64,000 bases of DNA, from contig OU452227.1 of the NCBI GenBank assembly GCA_911728455.2, positions 20,679,431 through 20,743,430 on the forward strand, written 5' to 3'. The notes under the pieces were generated by a model. That model ran no database searches. It was not told the origin of the DNA and saw nothing but the letters and a program-made list of their open reading frames with translations. Both the position numbers and the translations under genes were made by a program. Numbering within the stretch: position 1 is the first letter of the stretch; each line of letters starts with the position of its first letter. Positions 50,235 to 61,467 of this stretch are shown here, piece after piece. Source of the stretch: Marthasterias glacialis. Taxonomy: Eukaryota; Echinodermata; Asteroidea; Forcipulatida; Asteriidae.

Positions 50235-52071
50235 CTGTGTAAAGATAAAGGAATGATCATAATGTAGCAACATTTATTTTCGATCGTTGTGAAAAAGTAG
50301 ATGGTTATTGGCTAATGTATGGCACATCGCGATGAGATTAATGACAGATACAAGTCATGGTGTGTATTTCACAAAGCACACTAGGACTAGTCTTATCTCG
50401 CGTGAGGACGAGTAACTAGTCCTAACTTATCTGACTACCTAGTCCTAACTTATAGGACTAGTCACAAGTTAGGACTAGGTTTGTGAAATCCACCCGGTGA
50501 AATCCACAACTGATTTTTAATTTATTTTACATAGTAGTGTTTCTTCAGTGAGCGAATGTTGACCAATGGCGAACGGAAGAGGCGCAAGTGAGAACATTTT
50601 GCCCCCAGGCCACCATGTGATTGGGTCATGGGGGCACGTGATGATGTAAAGGCTTCAACAGGTGGGTGGTGGGGGCATCAAACTACTTCCCTAATTCGAA
50701 GGTGTAAGTTTTAAACGAGTAAATTACTGTTTTATGTCTTGTTTGCAATCTATCTGTGTTTCATGTTTTTTTTTTTTTTAATGAGTGTTAAAACTTTTTT
50801 CACCTCTTGTAAATGCCACATAATTCAGCCTTGTGCTGCCAGATGGTTTTTAATAAAAATGAATAATAAATGAACAAACAATTAAATTGTTACCGTACAT
50901 CCTGCATCCAGTATCCTAACACCATATTACTTTAAATGTACACTTGGAAGAATTGCAACAATTACGGTATGCTTACTGTGATAATTGTTGTGTACCTGTA
51001 TTTTATAGTGCTTATAAACGGATTAAAATTGCCTGAAAAAAAAAAACCAGTTTAAATACAGTTAAAAAAACTTTAACACGGTAATTAGGCTAATGCTGGA
51101 CGACCTAAATGGATCCGATCCGAGCTCAAGACGCCTTATTGCCCCTGGTGAATAAAAAAACAAAACTAACTCATCCTTCAATTAGCAATCTACCTCGGGA
51201 GGTTTTCACCAGAGTGTGTCCTTCTCACTTGGGATGACGACAAGGAAGCAGATTCCATCGTTGTAGCTGAGGTAACCACGAGAGCACCACCTCCTCCTCC
51301 CGACGAACCTGCCGGTGTCTCCTCAAAGCCAACCCGGTCATCATCATCATCACCGATCAGGTCCACACTCTCCGGCTCTTGTTTCACTTCAACAGTTTCC
51401 AGGGTGACTGGGATGACGTCATCTGATAAGACAGACGGGGCATCGGCAGTGCTCAGCTGCGAGGGATCCATGAGCGGAAACGAAATGAATTGTGGGTGAT
51501 GGTCTCCTTCGGCGGCACGATAGGAGGCTCCTTCTTGGAGTTCATCGATGGGGAAGGCCGTACCACCGGTCGCAAACGTGCTGTGTTCGAAACTGCTCAT
51601 GAGCTCGCAGATGTGTTTGGCCAGCTCGTTGGGTTTCCTAGTAGGGGTGACACCGCCTTTCAAATCCAGTTCCTCAGACTCGTGGTAGTAGTTCATCTCC
51701 TGTCGGGCCCAGTGCTTGATCCGCCGCCATTGTTCGCGGATGCGTTGCAGCTCTCGAGGGACGCCCCCAACCTTGGCCGAGAACTCGCTGTACACCTCCT
51801 TCCACGCCTGCTTGCGCCGGCGAATGGACGCGGTGTCCCCCGCCTTGTTCTCGATAACGGCCAGTCGCTTCTGCACGAGTTTCACCAGCAGGCATTTCTC
51901 CATCTGATCCCAGTTCTGGGAGCGTTCACGTTTCTGGTAGTTGGCCGACGGGGCCCCTTGAAAGTCACGACTAGGCCCCGGTTGCTTCTGCATGTCCACC
52001 GCCATTCGACCCTGGCTACTTTCTTCAATCTCAGCACTTACAAAGCTGCGAGGCGGCATACGGGCGGCCAT
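49775..52071 (-). CDS. Myb/SANT-like DNA-binding domain protein with C-terminal coiled coil (2 exons, 445 aa)
   Basis: Exon 1 runs 52071 down to 51194 and exon 2 runs 50234 down to 49775. The donor (GAG|gtag) and acceptor (ttacacag|CTGG) join in phase 2 to make Ser293. The start ATG has A at -3 and G at +4 and is followed by AARMPPRSF. Residues ~51-126 look like a Myb_DNA-bind_5/MSANTD-type trihelix: QNWDQMEKCLLVKLVQKRL, then RRRKQAWKEVYSEF and REQWRRIKHWARQEM, giving the usual three tryptophans. Then come VKQE (229-232), fitting a sumoylation consensus, and VDLIG followed by five Asp (236-245), fitting a SUMO-interacting motif. Next are a Gly/Ser linker, an acidic stretch (312-332) and a strongly charged helix (370-422) likely to form a coiled coil. 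Resembles FSBP/MSANTD3/MSANTD4-type regulators; I cannot name an orthologue. Probably nuclear and DNA-binding, target unknown. Confidence 0.88.
50364..50492. mobile_element. Foldback MITE in the Myb/SANT intron
   Basis: TATTTCACAAAGCACACTAG and inverse CTAGGTTTGTGAAATCCA, with several internal CTAGTCCTAACTTA copies in both orientations. Confidence 0.75.
51194..52071 (-). CDS. Myb/SANT gene exon 1
   Basis: 878 nt, 292 codons plus two bases. Holds the start codon, the DNA-binding domain and the putative SUMO motifs. Clearly more GC-rich than the surrounding intergenic DNA, as expected for coding sequence here. Confidence 0.9.
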
Positions 52072-55000
52072 TTTATTCTGTTGTGGCCGGTTGTACTAAC
52101 TAGACCCATTCTAACCACGACTAGCATACACTGTGCACACAACCGTATAGTTAGTACACGTGAGTGCATGACTACGGAATTATAATAAGGCGAACGTTAA
52201 TACGCAGTGCTAGTAATGCTATGTGCATATTATAATAAAGGTCATCCGGCTAGAAGCACAGGTTGACACTCGTGTGTGGTGTGAGTCAAACTGCGCTTCG
52301 TAGAATATCCTTGCTATGATACCATTATAGTACACAATCCACACTACTAGTTATTGCCTTTGACAAAAAAAAAGTAACCCGCATTACGTAGTTAATCGCC
52401 TTGTCGAGATTTTATGATACATTACTTATTTTATACCTCTCCCATGGCAATACTCTGTATGTTTACGGCAAGGTCTAGTGTATACCTGTTACATATATAT
52501 ATCGCCATTGGAAATTGTGTAATAATACAACTAACAAAGTAACGCGATGACGTTTTTTATGCCGTCTTTAAACGTACGTGGACATTCAATTATTTGCGTG
52601 GATATGACATTTTAAGAACACTTTGGGATCAAGTGATCAAGGGGGACGAGGTCATGAGGGGGGTGATTAGACTGTGATCGTCTCGTCCCTATGTAGGAGA
52701 ACCACGTGATGTACTGGGGAAATTGGAAAGCACCTTGAAGACAGTTTTGAGACGGTGATCCGTAATTAAATATGTATATATATGTGTATTAATATGTATA
52801 TATACATTTTAATCTGTGAAGTCACTTATCTATAACACATGACTTATAGATGCTAGGTCCGATCTTTGATTAGATTTAAGTTTTAAATAGCTATTATTTT
52901 TTTTTAGATTCAAGAAAGTTATAAGCTTTCATTTAAGGTACTGCACAAAAAAGTCCGCCATGATTAGTGGTAGTTCATTAATGAATTGTTGTCGGGATCC
53001 CGACATAAAATCGCGTCCATCAGCCGTGTACAAACAATTTTGCATGTTACATATATTTTGCGCATTGTCCGTGGCATAGGCCTATGCGAAAGTTGTATGT
53101 TTTTTTCGTTTTGAAACAGCATCATCTGTCCAAATTCGTTCAGAGAGAAAGCTTTCTAAAAAGAAATATCAGTGTCGGCAACAATCAGGCCATGCATTTT
53201 TAACGATTATACTAACCGATGGCGTAACTGGAAATGTTCAGGGGGGGGGGGGCAAAGACATAATTGGCGAGGGGGTTTGGAACCATTCATTATGTGTGCA
53301 TTTTGTCGATCTCATTGGGGAGGGGGAGGGGTTTGAGCGGAGGGGGCCCGGGGGCTCAGGTCCACTGACCCCCTCTGATAACTCCACTGATACTATCTCT
53401 TGCAGGTAAATATAACTCAAATCATGCCCTCAGAAGTATTCGCCTGTGACCGCCTGCCAAAGTCAAGTTATGAAAGGGAGTTTTCTCACAGCATATAAAC
53501 TGTGTCTAAGAGTATATAATATATATAAATATATAATATTATAGTAGACTATATACTATATACTATATATATATACTCTATATTATAATGAGTAATATGA
53601 TGTTTTCAAGAGCATAAGTTTTTTTTTAGTTGAGTTACAGTCTTGCTCTTGTCCGTTATTAAATTCTCCTTGCAAGTCTGAGTCCACTCCAATGTCTAGA
53701 AATTAACGTACCCTGAGAATCAGTGTCACGTTCGGTCAAGTCGTGAAGATTATGACTAAACACTTGACTCATTCAGTTGTGTAAACGAAATAACAAGCGA
53801 AACGAAAAAGAAGAAAAAAAATCGCCGGAAGGGTTATTTTGAATTCTACAAATCGATTGTATTGAGTTAACAATAATTTGATAGAACGTTGGTTTTAGTT
53901 TTTTTTTAGCTGGACAGTTTATACATAATATGTTTAACTAGTATTGTACATCTCTTTGGAGATGCACGTTTCGCGTCATCCTCCAACCTACTATTTTTAA
54001 GAGGAATATCATTCAGCTCCCCTGAGTTATTGTCATATGTGTAGCCCTTTACTAAGAGTAGTTTTTGAACTTGGTTGTGACGAACGTGCATCAAAACAAG
54101 AAAAACTAAAGCACAAGTTTTTTTGTTTTTTTTACATTTAAATTCAGTTTTGTTTTAAGTAACGGTTTGTTTAATTTAACCAAGTTGCGTTTCTCTGCTT
54201 GCAGGAAACTATTTCACTGATTACAAAGACAACGTACACGATTGATAACTTCTTAGAAAACAAAAACATTGATTACCTTCAATTGAATCCGAAAGCAGGC
54301 CGATACAGGGATAAATTACTGAAATAATGTCAAAAGTTGCGGCCTAAGTAGCGATCATTGAGGCACCCGCATTGAAACTAGTGCCGCTTGCTTCAAAACC
54401 AAAATACTAAGCCCCGATGTGAACGTGCACAACTTGAATTCCTGCGACCAGAATGTTTTTACTAAAACGGGATGATCATAGTTTACTCTTCCAGTACAAT
54501 GGACTAAGTTCCCTTCACGGCTGGGTTTTGTACAAAACGACGGCGGTTTGCATGATGTAAGCATCTCAAGGTGTTTGGACTTACAGTCAGTGGGCAAAAA
54601 GAAAGACAAAGGGAAACAACAACAACAAGAACACATTTTTTTTGCGCAATTTGCGATTGTTTTTCCTACTAGTATAGTAAGCCGTTGACTCTTTGTTATG
54701 AAGTAGGCCTACCCCTATTATTGACACCGCGATGACAGTAAGCTCCGGTATTATCACTGATCTTATGAAGATCATCTCCCCTTGAAATTCTCTCCATCAT
54801 GCATAGTTTCAGGTTTCAATTTCATTAACTCTTTCCCCGGCCAGCAACTCACTAATTCACCATCCATCATAGTGAAATCATCTGTATAGCGAGTGATATA
54901 ATAAACACACACACCGAAAAATAGACAGACAATGGTCTGTGCGGGCTTCCGTAAGTCTTTATTCATTACTAACAGTAACACCGGATCGTATATGTACGTA

Positions 55001-55531
55001 CACACACACACGCGGCTAGTTGCAGCAGCTGGTCGCCATTGCCCAAGCTGAAGTTTCACGTCACGGACGGTAGTCTATTATGGGATGTAATCAGTAAGTG
55101 TTAGTAGGGCTGTATGAACGTTGTGTGGCTGACGAACATGAAGCTAGGCTGCCTGGCAGGATTCAACACTGTATCGTAACCCTCACCGTGTGAAGTGAAG
55201 GGGTCAGAAGTAAAAAATGCATGTGTACATACATACGACGAGTACGTACTACCATGGTGCTATGTACATGTACTCGCCTTCCCCGTAGCTTGGAGACAAT
55301 ACTGTTGTACTACGCCGAAGCTAACTGTTTGTGAATGGCTGAATGGCTATTCCATCATGAACTGTGATAATCTATAATGTACTATTGGTTTCACTGGCTT
55401 TTATAACTGACCACCAATCCGTAGTTAAAGGCCGAGGAGGCCAGAGTTTCAAAGCAGCAGCCCGTGCAGCGTGAACGGTGGGGACACACTATTCTCTCCG
55501 GCAGCTAAATATCCCCGCACAACACTAAATC
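52072..55531. other. Intergenic region between divergent Myb/SANT and CBX genes
   Basis: 3.46 kb. Holds a dispersed repeat at 52845-53040 also present at 48715-48905, a G-run element at 53235-53395 and an AT-rich palindromic stretch at 53511-53600. No TATA box is obvious at either start. Reading frames on the - strand at 54355-55059 show no domain and are not called. Confidence 0.6.
53511..53600. repeat. AT-rich palindromic simple sequence
   Basis: Interleaved TATATA, ATATTATA and ACTATATACTATAT units. Nearly pure A/T, likely unstable cruciform-forming DNA. Confidence 0.8.
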
Positions 55532-55600
55532 ATGGAGTTGAAAGACCTGGGAGAACAAGTTTACGCTGCTGAAGAGCTTAAAGAACGCCGAATACGAAAG
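55532..55600 (+). CDS. CBX exon 1, start of chromodomain
   Basis: 23 codons from ATG to the first beta strand (EQVYAAEELKERRIRK). Donor AAG|gtaatg, phase 0. The 5' flank 55430-55531 shows no clear TATA box. Confidence 0.95.
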
Positions 55601-57221
55601 GTAATGCCAAGATACAACTCTCTTCTAACCCTTTATACCACCACGCAGTCATTTTCTCAATGTTATAATCATTCTCCCTCTCTCACTTTACTCTTCAGGG
55701 CAAGACGGAATACCTTGTGAAATGGAAAGGCTGGTCGAACAAGTGAGTTGAATTTCTCTTTTCATTCGTCTTTTTCTCCGATCGACGTTTTAGGTTTCAT
55801 TAACTTTGATTCTCGATAGATTTGTCAACAGCGAGTGAAGTTATTCGGATTTTTGTCTTCTTCATTTCACCAGGTACAACACATGGGAGCCTGAAGACAA
55901 TATTATCGACAGACGTCTCGTCGAAATGTTCAGCCAAAGGTAACCCTGTTCCATCAATTTTTCTCAGTAACCAACGACGTTTTTGATTGCGTAGATTTCA
56001 TTAATTGTTGTTGATCATGTTTAATCAGCCATTGACTAAACTTCCTGTATTTTGCCCTTTGTTTATTCCAACTCAATAGGCAGGGTGGTGGAGTGGCTGG
56101 GACCTCCACACCGGGCCACGGCGGCAGGAAACCCTCCACAAGAGGCCGTAGGAAGGTAGGCCACTTAATTTTTAGTTGAAATCCACGCGCGTGATTTTCA
56201 GAGATTTTCTTTGTTTTTGAGTATAGCGGTGTAGTTTTCAGTGTTTCCGAATCTATGGTTGTTGAGGGTAATATCTTGGTTTTCTGTCCTCCAACAGTCG
56301 GCACTTGGGTCCGTCTCACAACGGAAATCTGAACTTGAATTGGGAGAGCCACCGCCCCGCTCAGTCAAGCAGCTCAAACGGGGGTCACCCGAGGAGCGCG
56401 TTGATAACAAGCGCGCTGGTAAGTCTGCAGCAACCGGAAACAACAAGGAGGTAGGGGGCCAAGGTGAAACCGATGAGAACTCCAACACAAAAGTGAGCAT
56501 CGGTGAGAAACCTCCGGGTCTGTTGGAGACCAAGTTAGCAAAGGATAAAAAGATTTGGAGTAAGAACAACGGAGATAAGTCCAAGGTGAGGCGGAAGAGT
56601 GACACCTTGGACTCGTTACGCAAGGTGGGAGGGGGAGGAGGAGGAGCAGGAGGCAAAAAGAGCCCCGGTCTAATACGGGATGGCTTGCTCACTATCCCAG
56701 CTGTCTCGACGGTGACCTCGCCGAAGGTCAAGGCCAAGTCACCGGTCACCACATCAGTTCCTCCAATTCCGAAGAAGAAGAAGAAAGTGAAGTCATCAAC
56801 CGAGTCAACCAAGTCAGATACGCCCCCTCGTGATGCAGTTAAAGCATCGAAAACGGTGGACGCATTGCCGCCCTCTGATATTGACGTCGTACATGTTAGC
56901 ACCCCGTCTCCTCACCCAGTGACAATTTCTCAAGGTTCGCCCGCTCAACAGTCTGTGGTTGTCCACATAAAAAAAGAAGATCTACCAAACATCAGGAAAC
57001 ACCATCAGACGAAGAGATCTCCTTGGAAACCATCCCATCTTCCTGCGTCCGAGGTACTGGTGACGGACGTGACATCTCAAGACGTCACCGTGACTGTCCG
57101 GGAGTGCACGTCCATGAAGGGCTTCTTCAAGGAGCGCACCAAGGAAAACAAACAAGAGGGGTCACCCCTCAAAGAGGAAAGTGACAACGAAGAGGAGAAA
57201 ACGAGCTGTAGCACAAGATGA
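55532..57221 (+). CDS. Polycomb-family chromobox protein (CBX2/4/6/7/8 class, 5 exons, 392 aa)
   Basis: Exons 55532-55600, 55699-55742, 55874-55939, 56080-56155 and 56298-57221 give 1179 nt in one frame. The start ATG has A at -3 and G at +4. Residues 8-60 are a chromodomain, EQVYAAEELKERRIRKGKTE then [20 protein letters not shown]. The methyl-lysine cage is Y11, W32 and W35, the same positions as in human CBX7, so H3K27me3 binding within PRC1 is expected. Residues 77-85 (KPSTRGRRK) resemble the AT-hook-like motif of CBX proteins. Residues 243-250 (PKKKKKVK) form a nuclear localisation signal. Residues 305-313 (VVVHIKKED) combine a SUMO-interacting-like strand with an IKKE sumoylation consensus. 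Residues ~340-363 (VTDVTSQDVTVTVRECTSMK plus GFFK) are the Pc box that binds RING1. HP1-type CBX proteins have a chromoshadow domain instead, so they are excluded. The symbol is left blank because invertebrates usually have one ancestral Pc gene rather than a numbered paralogue. Confidence 0.96.
55699..55742 (+). CDS. CBX exon 2, chromodomain core
   Basis: 44 nt encoding [14 protein letters not shown] with cage Trp32 and Trp35. Acceptor cttcag, donor gtgagt, phase 2. Confidence 0.95.
55874..55939 (+). CDS. CBX exon 3, chromodomain C-terminal helix
   Basis: 66 nt encoding [20 protein letters not shown] and QR across the junctions. Acceptor caccag, donor gtaacc. Confidence 0.95.
56080..56155 (+). 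CDS. CBX exon 4, AT-hook-like segment
   Basis: 76 nt encoding QGGGVAGTSTPGHGGRK and PSTRGRRK. Acceptor caatag, donor gtaggc, leaving phase 0. Confidence 0.93.
56298..57221 (+). CDS. CBX exon 5, linker, NLS and Pc box
   Basis: 308 codons including the TGA stop. Low-complexity Ser/Thr/Lys/Pro linker with KKKKK NLS, candidate SUMO motifs, and the Pc box near the end. Acceptor caacag. An ATG lying in frame upstream in the intron (56241) is not needed because exon 4 supplies the frame. Confidence 0.95.
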   Translation, partial: SALGSVSQRKSELELGEPPPRSVKQLKRGSPEERVDNKRAGKSAATGNNKEVGGQGETDENSNTKVSIGEKPPGLLETKLAKDKKIWSKNNGDKSKVRRKSDTLDSLRKVGGGGGGAGGKKSPGLIRDGLLTIPAVSTVTSPKVKAKSPVTTSVPPIPKKKKKVKSSTESTKSDTPPRDAVKASKTVDALPPSDIDVVHVSTPSPHPVTISQGSPAQQSVVVHIKKEDLPNIRKHHQTKRSPWKPSHLPASEVLVTDVTSQDVTVTVRECTSMKGFFKERTKENKQEGSPLKEESDNEEEKTSCSTR

Positions 57222-57800
57222 ATCAAAGCGTTCTTTACTACATCGCAAACGTTATATCCGTTTACAGTGTCTGAAGGTGTAACGCTGCAGATTTAAAAAC
57301 TTGTTACTATAACTACGACAATAATTGTAACTCAGTACAATTAAGTATCTGCAGTAACAATGCTTTTACAACTCTAACTGCAATGTTACTCAACACAACG
57401 ACTGCAGACGTTGTGTAAACAGCCTTGTAACAATGCCGTTACAACTGTAACTGCGACGATTGTAACCTCAGTACAGCAACAAACATGTGTAACACTGTTG
57501 TAACGATACTGTTACAACTATAACAAGAGTGTGTTTGGGGGCGGTAAATGATACCCAAATGAGACAACTTGCATTAAGATGCAACTCAAATTATGGCTTT
57601 AAACAATCCAGTTTATACGCCGTTAAGATTTCGCTTTTACACATTGTGTACAATTTGCCTTATTAAAAAAATATTTAAAAGCGCAGGGATATTTTGTTGT
57701 GTTTTCGTTTTTAATTTGCAAGTATTAAATTATTTAAAAGTGCATGATTTGTAAAACATTGTTACAATTATTTTATAATTTTGTCAAAAATAAATAACAG
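57222..57800 (+). other. CBX 3' UTR with repeated GTAAC/GTTAC motifs
   Basis: 57240-57530 holds about a dozen GTAAC or GTTAC pentamers, often as near-palindromes of the form GTTACAACTGTAAC, so the RNA could form alternative hairpins. AATAAA at 57789-57794 is the best polyadenylation signal. Confidence 0.5.
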
Positions 57801-58699
57801 TAATACAAATAACAAACATACAGACTGACAAACAAAAAACAACAACAAACAAACAACCCAACAAACAAACAAACAAACACCATGCCTTCAACATATACCA
57901 TGTTTCTGACTTCCTATAGGGACACGGGGAACAAGACTTTTCTTGTTTGAGATACATGGCTTTTGAAAATATGAAAGAATCAACAAACCTCAGTCTTGCC
58001 GCATCGAGTAAAACCTCAAGATAAAAAGTGATAAGTAAATATGTTAAACAACAAATCTAATCCACATCTCTGTGTTAATCAAAAGAAAGACACAGCGAAC
58101 CAATGCGAGTGTCTAATCAAGAATATATTTTAACTGATTCAACCAAAATAATCATCAAGTAACTGAATATTTTTTACCCCATCGTGTACGATGGTTCATT
58201 CATTTTCCCTCTAAAAAATATTTAAAAAAATATATGAAACTATGAAGAAAAAATAACTCGGACCAGAAATTTCCCAACTAACCCTGATCCGTTTTTGAAA
58301 TTATTGCCAGAAATATCTATCCGTGAACGAAATTACTTGAAACTGGTTTTGTCGCTAGTACCAGTAGATGAAATTAGATATTTTCCCAAATGTGTCATGG
58401 AATATATTACCAACTTCGAAATAGTTTAACGAAACTTATAGAGTTGTAGTGTTCTGGTAACAATTAAGCGATATATGTTTTTGTCAGTACACCGAATTGA
58501 TCGTCGTGAATGTTATATTCTTCTACGAATAATCTCATGTTGTATTCTGCATGAAGAAAAAGTACAGAAATATTATCTTCCTGTGTGTTTCAAAATCGTT
58601 TTGGTATACGTACGGTAAGGTAATGTTAGTTGAAGTTGTGTAAGATTTATTGTCTTAAACTTAAACTGTCTTGTCTTAAACTAATCAATACAATGCTAT

Positions 58700-59092
58700 A
58701 GGGACACTTTGCCTTCGATTGGGCGCTTTTGTTAGGAAATTAATACGGTTGCAAATATATTTTAAAAGTATAGAATATGACAGTTCACATAAATATCTCA
58801 TGAAATAGTGTTTGTTTGTTTTTTGTGGTTTTTTTTCGTGACAGAACACCGTCTGCCAATTTGTAGAAGGCAAATTTTGATTCCACAAAATGGCGGACCA
58901 TATGTTTCTATGTAGGGTGTGGTTCCGCTGCAGGTTGTATTTCCGAGAGACCAAATGTATGGTTTTTTTTTCAATCATTACTCACGAATTACAACGCACT
59001 GTAGGTGTTTTATTGCATGAAAAACGCTTTAGAAGGATAAGGAGCAATTCCAAACGGCAAAATTTGAAGAGATTTGTTGGCAATGTGTCCCT
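58700..59092. mobile_element. MITE-like element, AGGGACAC ends, 393 bp
   Basis: AGGGACACTTTGCCTTCG and inverse GTTGGCAATGTGTCCCT are imperfect inverted termini. The interior includes CCACAAAATGGCGGACC. Confidence 0.6.
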
Positions 59093-59816
59093 TGAAGCTT
59101 GATTACTAAAAACTCAATTCCAGTTTCTCTCCATTACCCACATTTATGACAGTTTCTGACAATAAAAATTGAAGATGAATTAATTCTCTACTGCGTGCGA
59201 TGCAACTTCACAACGCACAGGTCTTTAAAAAATTCTCAAAATATTTCAATCACCCATCGTGTGATGTATTTCGCAGTTTCAAAAACAGTGTTTCTGAAAA
59301 AGTCACGACTGGGTCCTATAAGAATTGTCGCACGTACGACATTTCTATTCTGTTATAGAGTCGGTTTCAAGAACCGGTTCTATCGTGTGGTACTTTCTTT
59401 TGATAATTCGATACTTCGAACTGACCGTATGAATATTAATGAGGTCACGTGTGTCCATTTGATTTGTCCAAGTTTTATTCTCCATCTTTGACATTACTAA
59501 TGCCGTTTCACAAAGCGGTCCAAAGTAGGCGAACATATTTTGATGCACTGCAATGTTCCGCGAAAGTGGGACAGTTTCCAGTCTTCAAAACGTCTCTTTT
59601 GAACGATTAAAATGCCTTAACTGTAAACTGCTATAAAAAAAGAGAGTAAATTAATGCATTAATGCATTAATGCGTTACTTAGATTCGGATGTTACGACCA
59701 GTGTTTTAATGGGCAGGATTTGGAAACTATATTGCACAGAACTTTTAGTAGGATTTGAAACTTCGCATGGTTGGAATACAATCTAGCTAGTGAGGTTAAC
59801 CGATACACCCTGTTAA

Positions 59817-59980
59817 CAAAACTCTCTCTACGAGTTGTGGTGGTTCTGAAAAGAACCGGGGGTTTGACAACTCGACGTTTCAATCAGTGTGTTGTGATCG
59901 TCTTCAGGAGAATGAGAGCATACTGATCGAAACGTCGAGTTCTTTTCAGGACCACCACAACTCTCAAAGAGAGAGTTTTT
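59817..59980. repeat. Inverted pair of hammerhead-bearing retroelement ends
   Basis: Arms AACTCTCTCTACGAGTTGTG with GGTGGTTCTGAAAAGAACC, and the inverse GTTCTTTTCAGGACCACC with ACAACTCTCAAAGAGAGAGTT. Between them on the - strand lies CTGAAGA (59907-59901), stem CGATCA...TGATTG and GAAACGTCGAG (59881-59871). Confidence 0.7.
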
Positions 59981-61467
59981 ATGTACATGGTGTCTCCGTA
60001 AGCCTAACTTAGATTAGACCTTTAAAGTTTCATCCGTGGCATCCATCTCGTGTTTCTTCCATTCTGAACAAGGTAACTAAAACCGAGGCTTGAAGTAAAA
60101 TAGTCTGGTACTTCATGTATGAAAATGATAATGTCAACTGTAGTCATCCTTCTGCAAGCCGGGCAGAAGTGGCCCCAGAGTCATGACGGTTCCGTATCTA
60201 GTGATGCTGAACATTTCCTTTGAATATACACTGAGAACTTTATTGCTTCTTTACCAAAAAACAAAAAACAAAACAAAAAAAACATCTCAGCTTTTCTTCC
60301 ATATTGTATTATTAGAATAGTTTAGTGACATGGAGTTATACTTACCGAATCCACCTAGCTGTCATATTCCTTCCAAAATGTGAATTTCATTACTCAATAT
60401 TGTTAAAGAATACTATTACCTTTGGGACATGACCCATTTACAAGAATCAATGTATGGAGTGAATAACTGAGAAACGATAGCAGTATATAAAAACAGTATA
60501 TCAACAACTGCCATTGTTTGTTTTTTTAGTTTGTTGTGATTTTTTTTGTTTATTTTAGCTGATTGTTGAGTTTGCAACCAGCAGTTAATAAGACATGCTG
60601 TTTTGAAGAAAGTTTATCCACAATCTTGCATTTTGTTAAGGTGCTTGCGTATTGCAAAATTGAAACCCATTTTAATGTTAATTATTATAAAAAGAAGTAT
60701 ATTTCAAGTCAACCGTAATTGCAGTAATTTGATGGTTAACGGAAACACAGCAGGATGTAAACAACATATCGTAAAGATATGCGATACTTTAGTTTTGCCC
60801 AAAACTAATTCATTATGATAGGCAATTTATGCTCAGTGCTTTACGAATCTTTCAAAAGATGAACTTTTAGTGTTTTATTTTGTATTTACCCAATCTGCCG
60901 ACCGTTGTATACACGGTCAGCCTTTTTGTGTGGAAACCGTCCGCCGTGCAGTGTAGGCCTAAAAGGTCAAACCGGCTCATTTGAAAGCCTGCGTTTCCAT
61001 TCGATTTATTTTACCACTCTCCTCAAATTTGTGTTTCGCCTTTTTTTGTTTTGTAATACTTTTGTGTAATGCTTTATGACGTGATTTGCATTCGTTTTGC
61101 TGAATTATTATTTTTTTATCATTGTTGTTTTTTCCCCTCTGATCCGAATATTATTACATGCTTATTTATGTCATTTGATTTGCCACCATTTGATTGAGTG
61201 TACGGATTTCTATTTGATGGATGGTCATGATATGAGACCTTTCAATTTCATAAGTAATCGGAGAACAGTGATGTTATAAACATATCCGTGTAGATTTGAA
61301 GGCTACATTATTTTTTTGGCATGGCATACCGGTATCGGTATGATAGCTGTAAATGAGTGTGGCTCTGACTTTGGTTACGGCTTCTGGCTACGGTTCTGGC
61401 TCTGGCTGCTGCTCTGGCCACGGGTTTTACTCTTGCTTCGGCTTGGGTTGTGGCTCCGGCCTGTTTG
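59981..61467. other. Intergenic, no gene
   Basis: AT-rich. A degenerate hexanucleotide tract based on GGCTCTGGCTNCGG occupies ~61358-61462, just before the next MITE. Confidence 0.6.

Noticed and set aside
51490..52185. 231-codon open frame on the + strand opposite the Myb/SANT exon
   Set aside because: Antisense shadow of a GC-rich coding exon; no domain visible.
54355..55059. Three overlapping - strand open frames upstream of CBX
   Set aside because: No conserved domain, AT-rich composition and no splice support; probably chance frames.
56198..56902. 234-codon open frame on the - strand opposite CBX exon 5
   Set aside because: It is the antisense of the low-complexity CBX coding sequence. 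The + strand has a Pc box, NLS and matched splice phases.
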